Below, one piece after another: positions 9,172 to 16,176 of a DNA stretch of 64,000 nucleotides (the stretch's first letter is position 1; each line of letters starts with the position of its first letter). Location of the stretch: contig NZ_CP059164.1 in the NCBI RefSeq assembly GCF_013466985.1, positions 558,001 through 622,000 of the forward strand. The letters are read 5' to 3'. The notes beneath the pieces were generated by a model. It worked only from the letters and a program-made list of their open reading frames with translations, was not told the DNA's origin and searched no databases. The position numbers were made by a program, and so were the translations under genes. Source of the DNA: Nocardioides ungokensis (GTDB lineage: Bacteria; Actinomycetota; Actinomycetes; Propionibacteriales; Nocardioidaceae).

Positions 9172-9802
9172 CCGGCTCCACGACAAGCTCCACGACCGGC
9201 TCCACGACAGGGCCGGCCCGTGCCCGTCGCGGTCGCCGGCCCGGCGCGCCCGACACCAGGGCCGCGATCCTCGGCGCCGCCCGGGAGCTCTTCGCCTCGA
9301 GCGGCTACGGAGGTACGTCGATCCGCGCGGTCGCCGCAGCCGCCGGCGTCGACGCGGCCCTGGTCCACCACTACTTCGGCACCAAGGACGACCTCTTCCT
9401 GGCCGCGCTGCAGCTGCCGATCGACCCGCGCTCGGCCATGCTGCCGGTGCTCGAGGGCGGCCTGCCCGCGCCGGTGAGCGGCTGCTGCGGGTGTTCCTCG
9501 GCGTCTGGGACGACGAGCAGAACCAGCAGCCGCTGCTGGCCCTGGTGCGCGGGCTCGCCGAGCCGAGCGGGCAGCGGCTCGTCCGCGACGGGGTGCTGCA
9601 GATGGTGCTCGGCCCGGTGGGTCGCGGGCTCGGCATCGACGACCCGGAGCGGCGGATGGCGCTGGTCGCCTCGCAGATGGTGGGCGTCGTCATCCTGCGC
9701 TACCTCCTGCGTGCCGAGCCGCTCGCCTCGATGGCCCCCGACGAGCTGGTGGCGGCGTACGCGCCGACGCTGCAGCGCTACCTCAGCGAGCCCCTGGCGT
9801 AG
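9168..9802 (+). CDS. TetR-family regulator, frameshifted
   Basis: The HTH part reads TRAAILGAARELFASSGYGG then TSIRAVAAAAGVDAALVHHYFGTKDDLF, standard TetR. The frame is lost near 9472, where CCGGTGAGCGG should read CCGGGTGAGCGG to continue as RLLRVFLGVWDDEQNQQP to QRYLSEPLA. The length is two over a multiple of three, fitting one missing G. The joined protein would be about 211 residues. The GTG start overlaps the previous stop (GTGA). Three 12-bp tandem units (9172-9207) encode a GSTT-like N-terminus. It sits upstream of an ABC exporter, a common target of such repressors. Confidence 0.8.
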
Positions 9803-9850
9803 GACGTCGCTGTCCGGCAGGAGTCCCCGGCTGGCCGGGTACTCCGATGG

Positions 9851-9883
9851 TTGTCGGCCTGTGCACCGCCCGACAGGCGAGGG
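9851..9883. repeat. 33-bp extragenic palindromic element, copy A
   Basis: Starts TTGTCGGCC and ends CCGACAGGCGAGGG around a TGCA centre. It matches copy B at 51079-51111 at 27 of 33 positions. A further half-site TGCCTGACAA follows at 9887-9896. It lies between the TetR gene and the ABC operon promoter, so a regulatory role is possible, but copy B lies between convergent genes, which favours a dispersed repeat. Confidence 0.55.
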
Positions 9884-9900
9884 GAATGCCTGACAACCCC

Positions 9901-9929
9901 TTGCCCGGGCGCGGGTCTGTGCGCATAAT
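9901..9929 (+). promoter_or_regulatory. Promoter of the ABC exporter operon, leaderless
   Basis: TTGCCC (9901-9906), a 17-bp spacer and CATAAT (9924-9929); the -10 ends 7 nt before the ATG at 9937. No ribosome-binding site fits in between, so the mRNA should start at or next to the start codon. Confidence 0.6.
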
Positions 9930-9936
9930 TCAACAC

Positions 9937-10650
9937 ATGATGAAAAACGCGGTGGAGATCAGGGACCTCCACGTCGTCCGGGGGGTGCACACGGTCCTCG
10001 AGCGCCTCGACCTGACCATCGGTGGTGGCGTGACCGGGCTGCTCGGTCCGTCGGGGTGCGGCAAGTCGACGCTGATGCGCTGCCTGGTCGGCGTCCAGCA
10101 GGTCCGGGGCGGCACCGTCGAGATCTTCGGCCGCCCCGCGGGCAGCCGACCCCTGCGCGACCGGGTCGGCTACGTCACCCAGGCGGTGAGCGTCTACCAC
10201 GACCTCACGGTCGCGGAGAACCTCCGCTTCTTCGCCCGGGTGCTCGGCACGGACCGCGAGGAGGTGGGCCGCGCCATCGAGGCCGTCGACCTCCAGGACT
10301 ACCGGAACGACGTCGTCGGACGGCTCAGCGGCGGGCAGCAGTCCCGGGCGAGCCTCGCGGTCGCGCTGCTCGACAAGCCCGACCTGCTGGTGCTCGACGA
10401 GCCGACGGTCGGCCTGGACCCGGTGCTCCGCGAGGACCTCTGGTCGCTGTTCCACCGGTTGGCCGCGGACGGCGTCGCGGTGTTCGTCTCCAGCCACGTG
10501 ATGGACGAGGCCGAGCGCTGCGACCGCCTCCTGCTGATGCGGGAGGGCCGGATCATCGCCGACGGCACCCCGGCGGAGATCAAGGCCCGGGTCGGTGTCG
10601 ACGACGTCGAGTCGGCGTTCCTCGCGATCGTGAGGGAGGACGCGGCATGA
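9937..10650 (+). CDS. ABC transporter ATP-binding protein (ABC-2 exporter type)
   Basis: 237 residues (236 from the ATG at 9940). Walker A LGPSGCGKSTLMRC, a Q-loop region GYVTQAVSVYHDLTVAENLRF, signature LSGGQQSRASLAVAL, Walker B LLVLDEPTVGLDP and the H-loop VFVSSHVMDEA are all intact. This is the single-domain ATPase of drug- or lipid-exporter type. It overlaps the permease gene by 4 bp (ATGA) and follows a TetR-type gene, so efflux of a toxic compound is a reasonable inference; the substrate is unknown. An upstream extension of the frame to 9847 is non-coding by composition and promoter position. Confidence 0.9.
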   Translation: MMKNAVEIRDLHVVRGVHTVLERLDLTIGGGVTGLLGPSGCGKSTLMRCLVGVQQVRGGTVEIFGRPAGSRPLRDRVGYVTQAVSVYHDLTVAENLRFFARVLGTDREEVGRAIEAVDLQDYRNDVVGRLSGGQQSRASLAVALLDKPDLLVLDEPTVGLDPVLREDLWSLFHRLAADGVAVFVSSHVMDEAERCDRLLLMREGRIIADGTPAEIKARVGVDDVESAFLAIVREDAA

Positions 10651-11384
10651 AGCTCCGGATCACCCTCGCCGTCGCCCACCGGGTGCTGACCCAGCTGCGC
10701 CGGGACCCCCGAACGGTGGCCATGCTGCTGGCCCTGCCCTGCCTGCTGATCTCGCTGCTGTGGTGGATCTACAACGACGCCGACCCCCAGCTCTTCGACC
10801 GCATCGGCCCCGCCCTGCTGGCGATCTTCCCGGTGATCGTGATGTTCCTGGTGACCTCCGTGACGACGCTGCGGGAGCGGTCCACCGGCACCCTGGAGCG
10901 GCTGCTCGCGATGCCGATGGGCAAGCTGGACTTCCTCGTCGGCTACGCCCTGGCGTTCGGTCTGGTCGCCGCCGTCCAGTCGGTGCTGGCGGTCGCCGTC
11001 AGCGTCGGCCTGCTCGGCCTCGACGTCGCCGGCCCGCTCTGGCTCCTGACCGTGGTCGCGGTCGTCGACGCGGTCCTGGGCAGCGCGCTGGGCCTGTTCG
11101 TCTCCGCGTTCGCCCGGACCGAGTTCCAGGCGGTGCAGTTCATGCCGGCGATCGTCATCCCGCAGCTGTTGCTGTGCGGGCTGCTGGTCCCGCGCGAGCT
11201 GCTGCCCGACTTCCTGCACGCGGTCAGCGACGTCCTGCCGCTGTCGTACGCCGTGGACGCGATGCAGCACCTCACGACCAGCGCCACCACCGCCGAGGTC
11301 TGGAAGGACGTCGCCGTGGTGGCCGGGTTCGCGGTCGCGGGGCTGGCCCTCGGCGCGGCGACCCTGCGCCGGCGTACCCCCTGA
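10647..11384 (+). CDS. ABC-2 type transporter permease
   Basis: 245 residues with about six hydrophobic segments, the first near residues 25-40 (MLLALPCLLISLLWWIY). LRERSTGTLERLLAMPM is the hallmark of ABC-2 membrane subunits. The C-terminal half carries the PQLLLCGLLVPRELLPDFL loop before the last helices. It overlaps the ATPase gene by 4 bp and ends at a strong hairpin (11386-11420). It forms the membrane channel of the exporter. Confidence 0.88.
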   Translation: MKLRITLAVAHRVLTQLRRDPRTVAMLLALPCLLISLLWWIYNDADPQLFDRIGPALLAIFPVIVMFLVTSVTTLRERSTGTLERLLAMPMGKLDFLVGYALAFGLVAAVQSVLAVAVSVGLLGLDVAGPLWLLTVVAVVDAVLGSALGLFVSAFARTEFQAVQFMPAIVIPQLLLCGLLVPRELLPDFLHAVSDVLPLSYAVDAMQHLTTSATTAEVWKDVAVVAGFAVAGLALGAATLRRRTP

Positions 11385-11385
11385 C

Positions 11386-11420
11386 GGGAGGCCCGTCGGG
11401 GCACCCGGCGACGGGCTCCC
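11386..11420 (+). terminator. Hairpin terminator after the ABC operon
   Basis: GGGAG plus CCCGTCG (11386-11398, one bulged G) pairs with CGACGGG plus CTCCC (11409-11420), a 12-bp GC-rich stem starting right after the permease stop. It lacks a long U tract. Confidence 0.6.
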
Positions 11421-11473
11421 GGGGGTCCTCGCCACTTCGTGGCTTTCCGGAGGCACGGCGTAACCTGTGCCGC

Positions 11474-12409
11474 ATGTCCTTGCTCCGCCAGCCGATCCTG
11501 CTGCTCGCCCGCAGCGAAAAGGTCAAGAAGCTCGTCAGCACGATGCCCGTCTCCTCGGGGATCGTGACCAGCTACGTCCCCGGTGAGACGACCGAGTCGG
11601 CCGTCGACGCGACCGCCGGGCTGGTCGACCACGGGTTGCGCGCGACCCTGGACTTCCTCGGCGAGGACACGCTCGACGTGGAGCAGGCCGAGGCGACGGT
11701 CGCGGCCTACCTCGACGTCCTGCAGCAGCTGGCCGCCCGCGGGCTGACGCGCAACGCGGAGGTCTCGGTCAAGCTCTCGGCGATCGGCCAGGCGCTGCCC
11801 GAGAACGGCAACAAGGTCGCGCTCGAGAACGCCCGCACCATCTGCCGCGCCGCCCGCAACGCCGGCACCACGGTGACCCTCGACATGGAGGACCACACCA
11901 CCACCGACTCGACGCTGGCGATCCTGCGCGAGCTGCGCAAGGACTTCCCCGAGACCGGCGCGGTGCTCCAGGCCTACCTCCACCGCACCGAGGCCGACTG
12001 CCGGGCGCTGGCCTACGAGGGCTCGCGGGTCCGGCTGTGCAAGGGCGCCTACAAGGAGCCCGAGTCGGTCGCGTTCCAGGACCGCCTCGACGTCGACAAG
12101 TCCTACGTGCGCTGCCTCAAGGTGCTGCTGGCCGGTCAGGGCTACCCGATGATCGCCACGCACGACCCCCGCATGGTGGAGATCGCCTCCTCGCTCGCGA
12201 GCCGCTACGGGCGGGCGCAGGGGTCGTACGAGTTCCAGATGCTCTACGGCATCCGCCCCGAGGAGCAGCGCCGCCTGGCGGAGTCGGGCGAGTCGATGCG
12301 GGTCTACATCCCCTACGGCCTCGAGTGGTACGGCTACCTGATGAGAAGGCTCGCCGAGCGTCCGCAGAACCTGTCATTCTTCGTGAAGTCCCTGATCTCG
12401 AAGAAGTAG
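11474..12409 (+). CDS. Proline dehydrogenase
   Basis: Flavoenzyme that oxidises proline to pyrroline-5-carboxylate. 311 residues, the short monofunctional form. Recognisable beta/alpha-barrel segments include VSVKLSAIGQALP, TVTLDMEDHTTTDSTL, GAVLQAYLHRTEADC, VRLCKGAYKEPE, PMIATHDPRMVE, EFQMLYGIR and RVYIPYGLEWYGYLMRRLAERPQN, which carries the substrate-binding arginines. TAACCT (11461-11466) ends 7 nt before the ATG. proC follows 16 bp later; pairing a catabolic and an anabolic proline enzyme on one transcript is notable. Confidence 0.93.
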   Translation: MSLLRQPILLLARSEKVKKLVSTMPVSSGIVTSYVPGETTESAVDATAGLVDHGLRATLDFLGEDTLDVEQAEATVAAYLDVLQQLAARGLTRNAEVSVKLSAIGQALPENGNKVALENARTICRAARNAGTTVTLDMEDHTTTDSTLAILRELRKDFPETGAVLQAYLHRTEADCRALAYEGSRVRLCKGAYKEPESVAFQDRLDVDKSYVRCLKVLLAGQGYPMIATHDPRMVEIASSLASRYGRAQGSYEFQMLYGIRPEEQRRLAESGESMRVYIPYGLEWYGYLMRRLAERPQNLSFFVKSLISKK

Positions 12410-12425
12410 ACCCAGGAGCAGCCCC

Positions 12426-13238
12426 ATGACGCAGCAGCCCCAGACCGCCATCCTCGGAGCCGGCGTGATGGGGGAGACGCTGCTCTCGGGGCTGGTCCGC
12501 GCCGGCCGCCGCGTCGACAACCTGCTCGTCGGGGAGAAGCGACCCGAGCGCGCCAAGGAGCTCGAGGACAGGTACGGCGTCGCCGTCGTCTCCAACGTCG
12601 AGGCGGCCCGCAAGGCCGAGACCCTCGCCCTGGTCGTCAAGCCCCAGGACATGGGCGACCTCCTCAGCGAGATCGCCGCTGAGCTGCGCCCCGGCCAGCT
12701 GGTCGTCTCGCTGGCCGCCGGCATCACCACCGGCTTCATCGAGTCCCACGTCCCCGAGGGAGTGGCGGTGGTCCGGGTCATGCCGAACACCCCCGCCCTG
12801 GTCGACGAGGGCATGGCCGCGATCTCGCCGGGGTCGCACTGCGACGAGCACCACCTCGCCGAGGCCGAGGCACTGATGGCGTCGGTCGGCCGCGTGCTGC
12901 GCATCCCCGAGCGCCAGCAGGACGCCGTCACCGCCATCTCCGGCTCCGGCCCGGCCTACATCTTCTTCGTCGTCGAGTCGATGATCGAGGCGGGCGTCCA
13001 CCTCGGCCTGCCGCGCGCGACCGCGACCGACCTGGTCGTCCAGACCGTCGTGGGCTCGGCCAAGATGCTCCGCGAGACCGGCACCCATCCGGTGGTGCTG
13101 CGCGAGCAGGTCACCTCCCCGGCCGGCACCACCGCGGCCGCGCTGCGCGAGCTCGAGATCCACAAGGTCCGCGCGGCGTTCCTCGCCGCCATGGAGGCCG
13201 CCCGCGACCGGTCCCGGGCGCTCGCCGAGGGCAGCTGA
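12426..13238 (+). CDS. proC: Pyrroline-5-carboxylate reductase
   Basis: Last step of proline synthesis, NAD(P)H dependent. 270 residues. N-terminal Rossmann motif ILGAGVMGETLL; VRVMPNTPALVDEGM; and the ProC C-terminal signature VTSPAGTTAAAL near residue 235. GGAGCAG lies just upstream of the ATG. It sits directly after proline dehydrogenase in the same orientation. Confidence 0.95.
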   Translation: MTQQPQTAILGAGVMGETLLSGLVRAGRRVDNLLVGEKRPERAKELEDRYGVAVVSNVEAARKAETLALVVKPQDMGDLLSEIAAELRPGQLVVSLAAGITTGFIESHVPEGVAVVRVMPNTPALVDEGMAAISPGSHCDEHHLAEAEALMASVGRVLRIPERQQDAVTAISGSGPAYIFFVVESMIEAGVHLGLPRATATDLVVQTVVGSAKMLRETGTHPVVLREQVTSPAGTTAAALRELEIHKVRAAFLAAMEAARDRSRALAEGS

Positions 13239-13260
13239 ACCCACTGCCAGACTGGCCGGC

Positions 13261-14178
13261 ATGCAGACCTACCGCACCCCCGACGAACGCTTCGCCGACC
13301 TGTCCGACTTCCCGTGGGAGCCGCGGTACGCCGAGGTGCCCGACGGCGACGGCGGCACCCTGCGGATGGCGTACGTCGAGGCGGGGCCGGCCGACGGGCC
13401 GGCGGCGCTGCTGCTCCACGGCGAACCCACCTGGTCCTACCTCTACCGCCACGTCATGGCGGTCCTCGCCGAGGCCGGCGTCCGGGCGGTCGCCGTCGAC
13501 CTGGTCGGCTTCGGCCGCTCCGACAAGCCGCTGAGCCAGGCCGACCACTCGTTCGCCCGCCACGTGGAGTGGGTGCGCGCCCTGGTCCACGACCACCTCG
13601 ACCTGCGTGAGGTGACCCTGGTCGGCCAGGACTGGGGAGGCCTGATCGGGCTGCGCCTGGTGGCCGAGCACCCCGACCGGTTCGCTCGGGTCGTCGCCGC
13701 CAACACCGGCCTGCCCACCGGCGACTTCGACATGCCCGAGGTCTGGTGGATGTTCCGCAACGCGGTCGAGAAGGCCGAAGTGCTCGACATCGGTCGCCTC
13801 GTGGCGGCCGGCTGCGGGCGCGGGCTCGACGACGCCACCCGCGCGGCCTACGACGCCCCCTTCCCCGACGAGGCCTCGAAGGCCGGGCCCCGAGTGATGC
13901 CCACGCTCGTCCCGACGCGACCCGACGACCCCGCCACCGAGGCCAACCGCGCGGCCTGGGAGGTGCTGACGCGCTGGGACAAGCCGTTCCTGACGGCGTT
14001 CAGCGACGGCGACCCGATCACCGGCGCGATGGCCCCGGTGCTGCGCAAGCTCGTCCCCGGGACCCGCGGGCTCGACCACCCCGTGATCGAGGACGCGGGC
14101 CACTTCCTCCAGGAGGACGCGGGGGCCGAGCTCGGGCGGGTGATCGCCGCCTTCATCGGCCGGGGATCCGTCGACTGA
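13261..14178 (+). CDS. Haloalkane dehalogenase, HLD-I type
   Basis: 305 residues, clearly of the DhmA/Rv2296 kind: TPDERF near the N-terminus, oxyanion-side HGEPTWSYLYR (53-63), VGFGRSDKP, nucleophile Asp124 with halide-binding Trp125 in GQDWGGLIGLRL, catalytic-acid region TAFSDGDPIT and catalytic His in GHFLQED. It hydrolyses carbon-halogen bonds to alcohol plus halide. Epoxide hydrolases share the Asp-Trp pair, but the flanking sequence matches dehalogenases. The natural substrate is unknown. CAGACT (13248-13253) ends 7 nt before the ATG, a leaderless arrangement. Confidence 0.88.
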   Translation: MQTYRTPDERFADLSDFPWEPRYAEVPDGDGGTLRMAYVEAGPADGPAALLLHGEPTWSYLYRHVMAVLAEAGVRAVAVDLVGFGRSDKPLSQADHSFARHVEWVRALVHDHLDLREVTLVGQDWGGLIGLRLVAEHPDRFARVVAANTGLPTGDFDMPEVWWMFRNAVEKAEVLDIGRLVAAGCGRGLDDATRAAYDAPFPDEASKAGPRVMPTLVPTRPDDPATEANRAAWEVLTRWDKPFLTAFSDGDPITGAMAPVLRKLVPGTRGLDHPVIEDAGHFLQEDAGAELGRVIAAFIGRGSVD

Positions 14179-14226
14179 GCCGAAACCGGGGTGCACCCGA
14201 CGCCGCCGGGCTGGAACGATCGCCCC

Positions 14227-14976
14227 ATGACCACCCTTCACCACCGCTCCGAGGGCTCCGGCCCCGCCGTCGTCCTCCTCCACGCCGGCGTGGCAGACCT
14301 GCGGATGTGGGACGTCCAGGTCTCCGAGCTGGTCCCGGGCCACTCGGTCGTGCGGTGCGACCTGCGCGGCTACGGCCCCACCCCGCTCGAGCCCGGCGCG
14401 TCCTACTCCGACGCCGGGGACGTCCTCGCGCTCCTCGACGAGCTGGGCCTCGAGCGGTATGCCCTCGTCGGCGCGTCCTACGGCGGCTGGGTGGCGCTGC
14501 AGGTCGCCACCGCCGCCCCGGACCGGGTGGAGCGGCTCGTCCTCATCGACCCGCTCGCGGAGGTCGCCGAACCGGACGACCGGCTGCGTGCGGTCTGGCG
14601 GGAGGAGGGCGCGCTCGTGGAAGCCGGTGACCTCGAGGCCGCCACCGACCTGATCGTCGCCACGTTCCTGGGGCCCGACGCCACCGAGGACGCCCGCGAG
14701 CTGCTGTGGAAGATGCAGCGCGGGATCCTCGAGAGCCAGATCGCCGCCGGCGACGTGGCCAACGCCGAGCTCCCCGTCGACCTGGACCGGCTGACCATGC
14801 CGGTCACCGTGGTCGCCGGCGCCCACGACCTGCCGTTCTTCGTCGAGACCGCGCGCGAGCTGGCGCGGGTGCTCCCGGACGCCGAGCTGGTCGAGCTGCC
14901 CTGGGCGGGGCACCTGCCCTCCCTGGAGCGGCCGCTCGAGACCGCCCACGTCGTCCGGGCCGCGCTCCTGGACTGA
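14227..14976 (+). CDS. Alpha/beta-hydrolase
   Basis: 249 residues. Nucleophile elbow GASYGGWVAL (Ser near residue 85), a likely acid in AGAHDLPFF and the His in WAGHLPSLERP. The closest pattern is the 3-oxoadipate enol-lactonase/carboxylesterase group, but no aromatic catabolism genes are nearby, so only the fold is called. The ATG at 14227 has AACGAT ending 6 nt upstream. It converges on trpS, six bases between the stops. Confidence 0.8.
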   Translation: MTTLHHRSEGSGPAVVLLHAGVADLRMWDVQVSELVPGHSVVRCDLRGYGPTPLEPGASYSDAGDVLALLDELGLERYALVGASYGGWVALQVATAAPDRVERLVLIDPLAEVAEPDDRLRAVWREEGALVEAGDLEAATDLIVATFLGPDATEDARELLWKMQRGILESQIAAGDVANAELPVDLDRLTMPVTVVAGAHDLPFFVETARELARVLPDAELVELPWAGHLPSLERPLETAHVVRAALLD

Positions 14977-14982
14977 CGCGCC

Positions 14983-15936
14983 TCACCCCAGCCCGATCGC
15001 CGACTGGGCGGCCGCCAGCACCGGGGCGGTGACCTCGCGGCAGCGGGCCGCCCCGGCGGCGTACACCTCGGTCACGTACGCCGGGTCCGCCGCCAGGTCG
15101 CCGTACCTCTTCTGGACGGGCTCGAGCTCGGCCACGACCGCCTCGGTCACCGCCTTCTTCAGGGCGCCGTACGTCGTGATCCCCGTTGCCGAACCGCCGC
15201 AGGCGGCCAGGATCTCGAGCAGGTTGGTCACGCCGGGCTTGGACTCCCGGTCCGGCCGCACCGCGGACGGTCCGGTCTCGGAGTCGGTGACCGCGCGCGA
15301 CACCTTGCGGCGGACCACGTCGGGCGGGTCGAGCAGGAAGATCGACCCGGCGGCGTCGGCCGACTTGCTCATCTTCCGGGTGGGGTCGGCCAGGTCCATG
15401 ACCCGGGCGCCTGCCGACGGCGTGGTGATCTCCGGGACCGTGAACACCTCCCCGTAGGCCCGGTTGAAGCGGACCGCGAGGTCGCGGGTCAGCTCGACGT
15501 GCTGACGCTGGTCGTCGCCCACCGGGACCACGGCAGGCCGGTAGAGCAGGATGTCGGCCGCCATCAGCACTGGATAGGTGTAGAGCGACACCCGGGTGGC
15601 CGCGACGCCGCGGCCCTTCTCCTTGAACTGCACCATCCGGTTCAGCTCACCGGTGTACGCCGTGCACTCCAGCAGGTAGGCCAGCTCGGCGTGGGCCGGC
15701 ACCCGGCTCTGCCGGAAGAGCGTCGCCCGGTCCAGCCCCACGGCCAGCAGCAACGTGGCCATCTCGAAGGTCCGCGACCGCAACAGGTCCGGGTCGTGGG
15801 TGGTGGTCATCGCGTGCAGGTCCGAGAGCCCGTAGTAGGCGTCCTCCTGGCGTCGGGACATCGGCCGCAGCGCGCCGAGCAGGTTGCCGAGGGTCAGCCG
15901 TCCCGAGGGAGTGAGCAGCGAGAGGGTGGTGGTCAT
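14983..15936 (-). CDS. trpS: Tryptophanyl-tRNA synthetase, auxiliary-type
   Basis: Charges tRNA-Trp. 317 residues. The HIGH-equivalent is TLGN (15-18), with HAMTT at 41-45, VGDDQRQHVELTRDLAVRFN (139-158), and KMSKS at 188-192, so it is a complete class I enzyme. The start region LLTPSGRLTLGNLLGALRP departs from the usual GIQPTG-type beginning. The ATG at 15936 has AGGAGA 7-8 nt upstream. A leader peptide with tandem Trp codons and a terminator hairpin precede it, as for the inducible indolmycin-resistant TrpRS1 of Streptomyces coelicolor, whose neighbourhood (proC, acuC-like, bldN, rex) is also similar. Indolmycin resistance here is inference only. Confidence 0.9.
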   Translation of the reverse strand: MTTTLSLLTPSGRLTLGNLLGALRPMSRRQEDAYYGLSDLHAMTTTHDPDLLRSRTFEMATLLLAVGLDRATLFRQSRVPAHAELAYLLECTAYTGELNRMVQFKEKGRGVAATRVSLYTYPVLMAADILLYRPAVVPVGDDQRQHVELTRDLAVRFNRAYGEVFTVPEITTPSAGARVMDLADPTRKMSKSADAAGSIFLLDPPDVVRRKVSRAVTDSETGPSAVRPDRESKPGVTNLLEILAACGGSATGITTYGALKKAVTEAVVAELEPVQKRYGDLAADPAYVTEVYAAGAARCREVTAPVLAAAQSAIGLG

Positions 15937-15998
15937 GGTCGTTCTCCTGGGGTGAGGCCCCGGGACGACCGTGGGGTGTCGGGATCGACAGACGCAGA

Positions 15999-16020
15999 CG
16001 GCCGCCTCGTGGGGCGGCCG
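15999..16020 (-). terminator. Attenuator terminator hairpin upstream of trpS
   Basis: On the transcript CGGCCGCC, a 6-nt loop and GGCGGCCG form a perfect 8-bp stem, followed by TCTGCGTCTGTC. It lies 33 nt after the leader stop and 62 nt before trpS. Upstream, GTGGT plus CCGCC (16068-16064, 16060-16056) can pair with GGCGG plus ACCAC (16051-16042) across the Trp codons, and that GGCGG could alternatively pair with the CCGCC of the terminator stem: the usual three-segment attenuator logic. Confidence 0.65.
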
Positions 16021-16052
16021 GTGAAGGTGCGTGCTTCGAACGTGGTCCGCCG

Positions 16053-16103
16053 TCAGGCGGGCCACCACTGACCGGCGCGCAGGGCCGGGAGGTTCGTCAG
16101 CAC
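16053..16103 (-). CDS. Trp leader peptide (16 residues) controlling trpS
   Basis: Reads MLTNLPALRAGQWWPA then stop, with a GTG start at 16103. The two adjacent Trp codons (16067-16062) sit two codons before the C-terminal end, as in ribosome-mediated attenuators. CACACT (16110-16115 on the complement) ends exactly 6 nt before the GTG, the same leaderless spacing as many genes in this window, which supports translation. When charged tRNA-Trp is scarce, stalling at the Trp codons would favour the antiterminator and allow trpS expression. Too short for ordinary gene callers. Confidence 0.72.
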   Translation of the reverse strand: MLTNLPALRAGQWWPA

Positions 16104-16120
16104 GACTCCAGTGTGGCACG

Positions 16121-16137
16121 GCGCCACGGGGTGGCGC
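16121..16137. promoter_or_regulatory. 17-bp palindrome between the divergent trpS-leader and acuC promoters
   Basis: GCGCCAC-GGG-GTGGCGC is a perfect 7-bp inverted repeat. It lies between the -10 of the trpS leader (16110-16115, minus) and the -10 of acuC (16165-16170, plus), where a dimeric regulator could reach both. No known regulator is assigned. Confidence 0.4.
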
Positions 16138-16176
16138 GACGGTTCGTGCGCCCTCCCTCCCGGGTACGGTGCCCCC

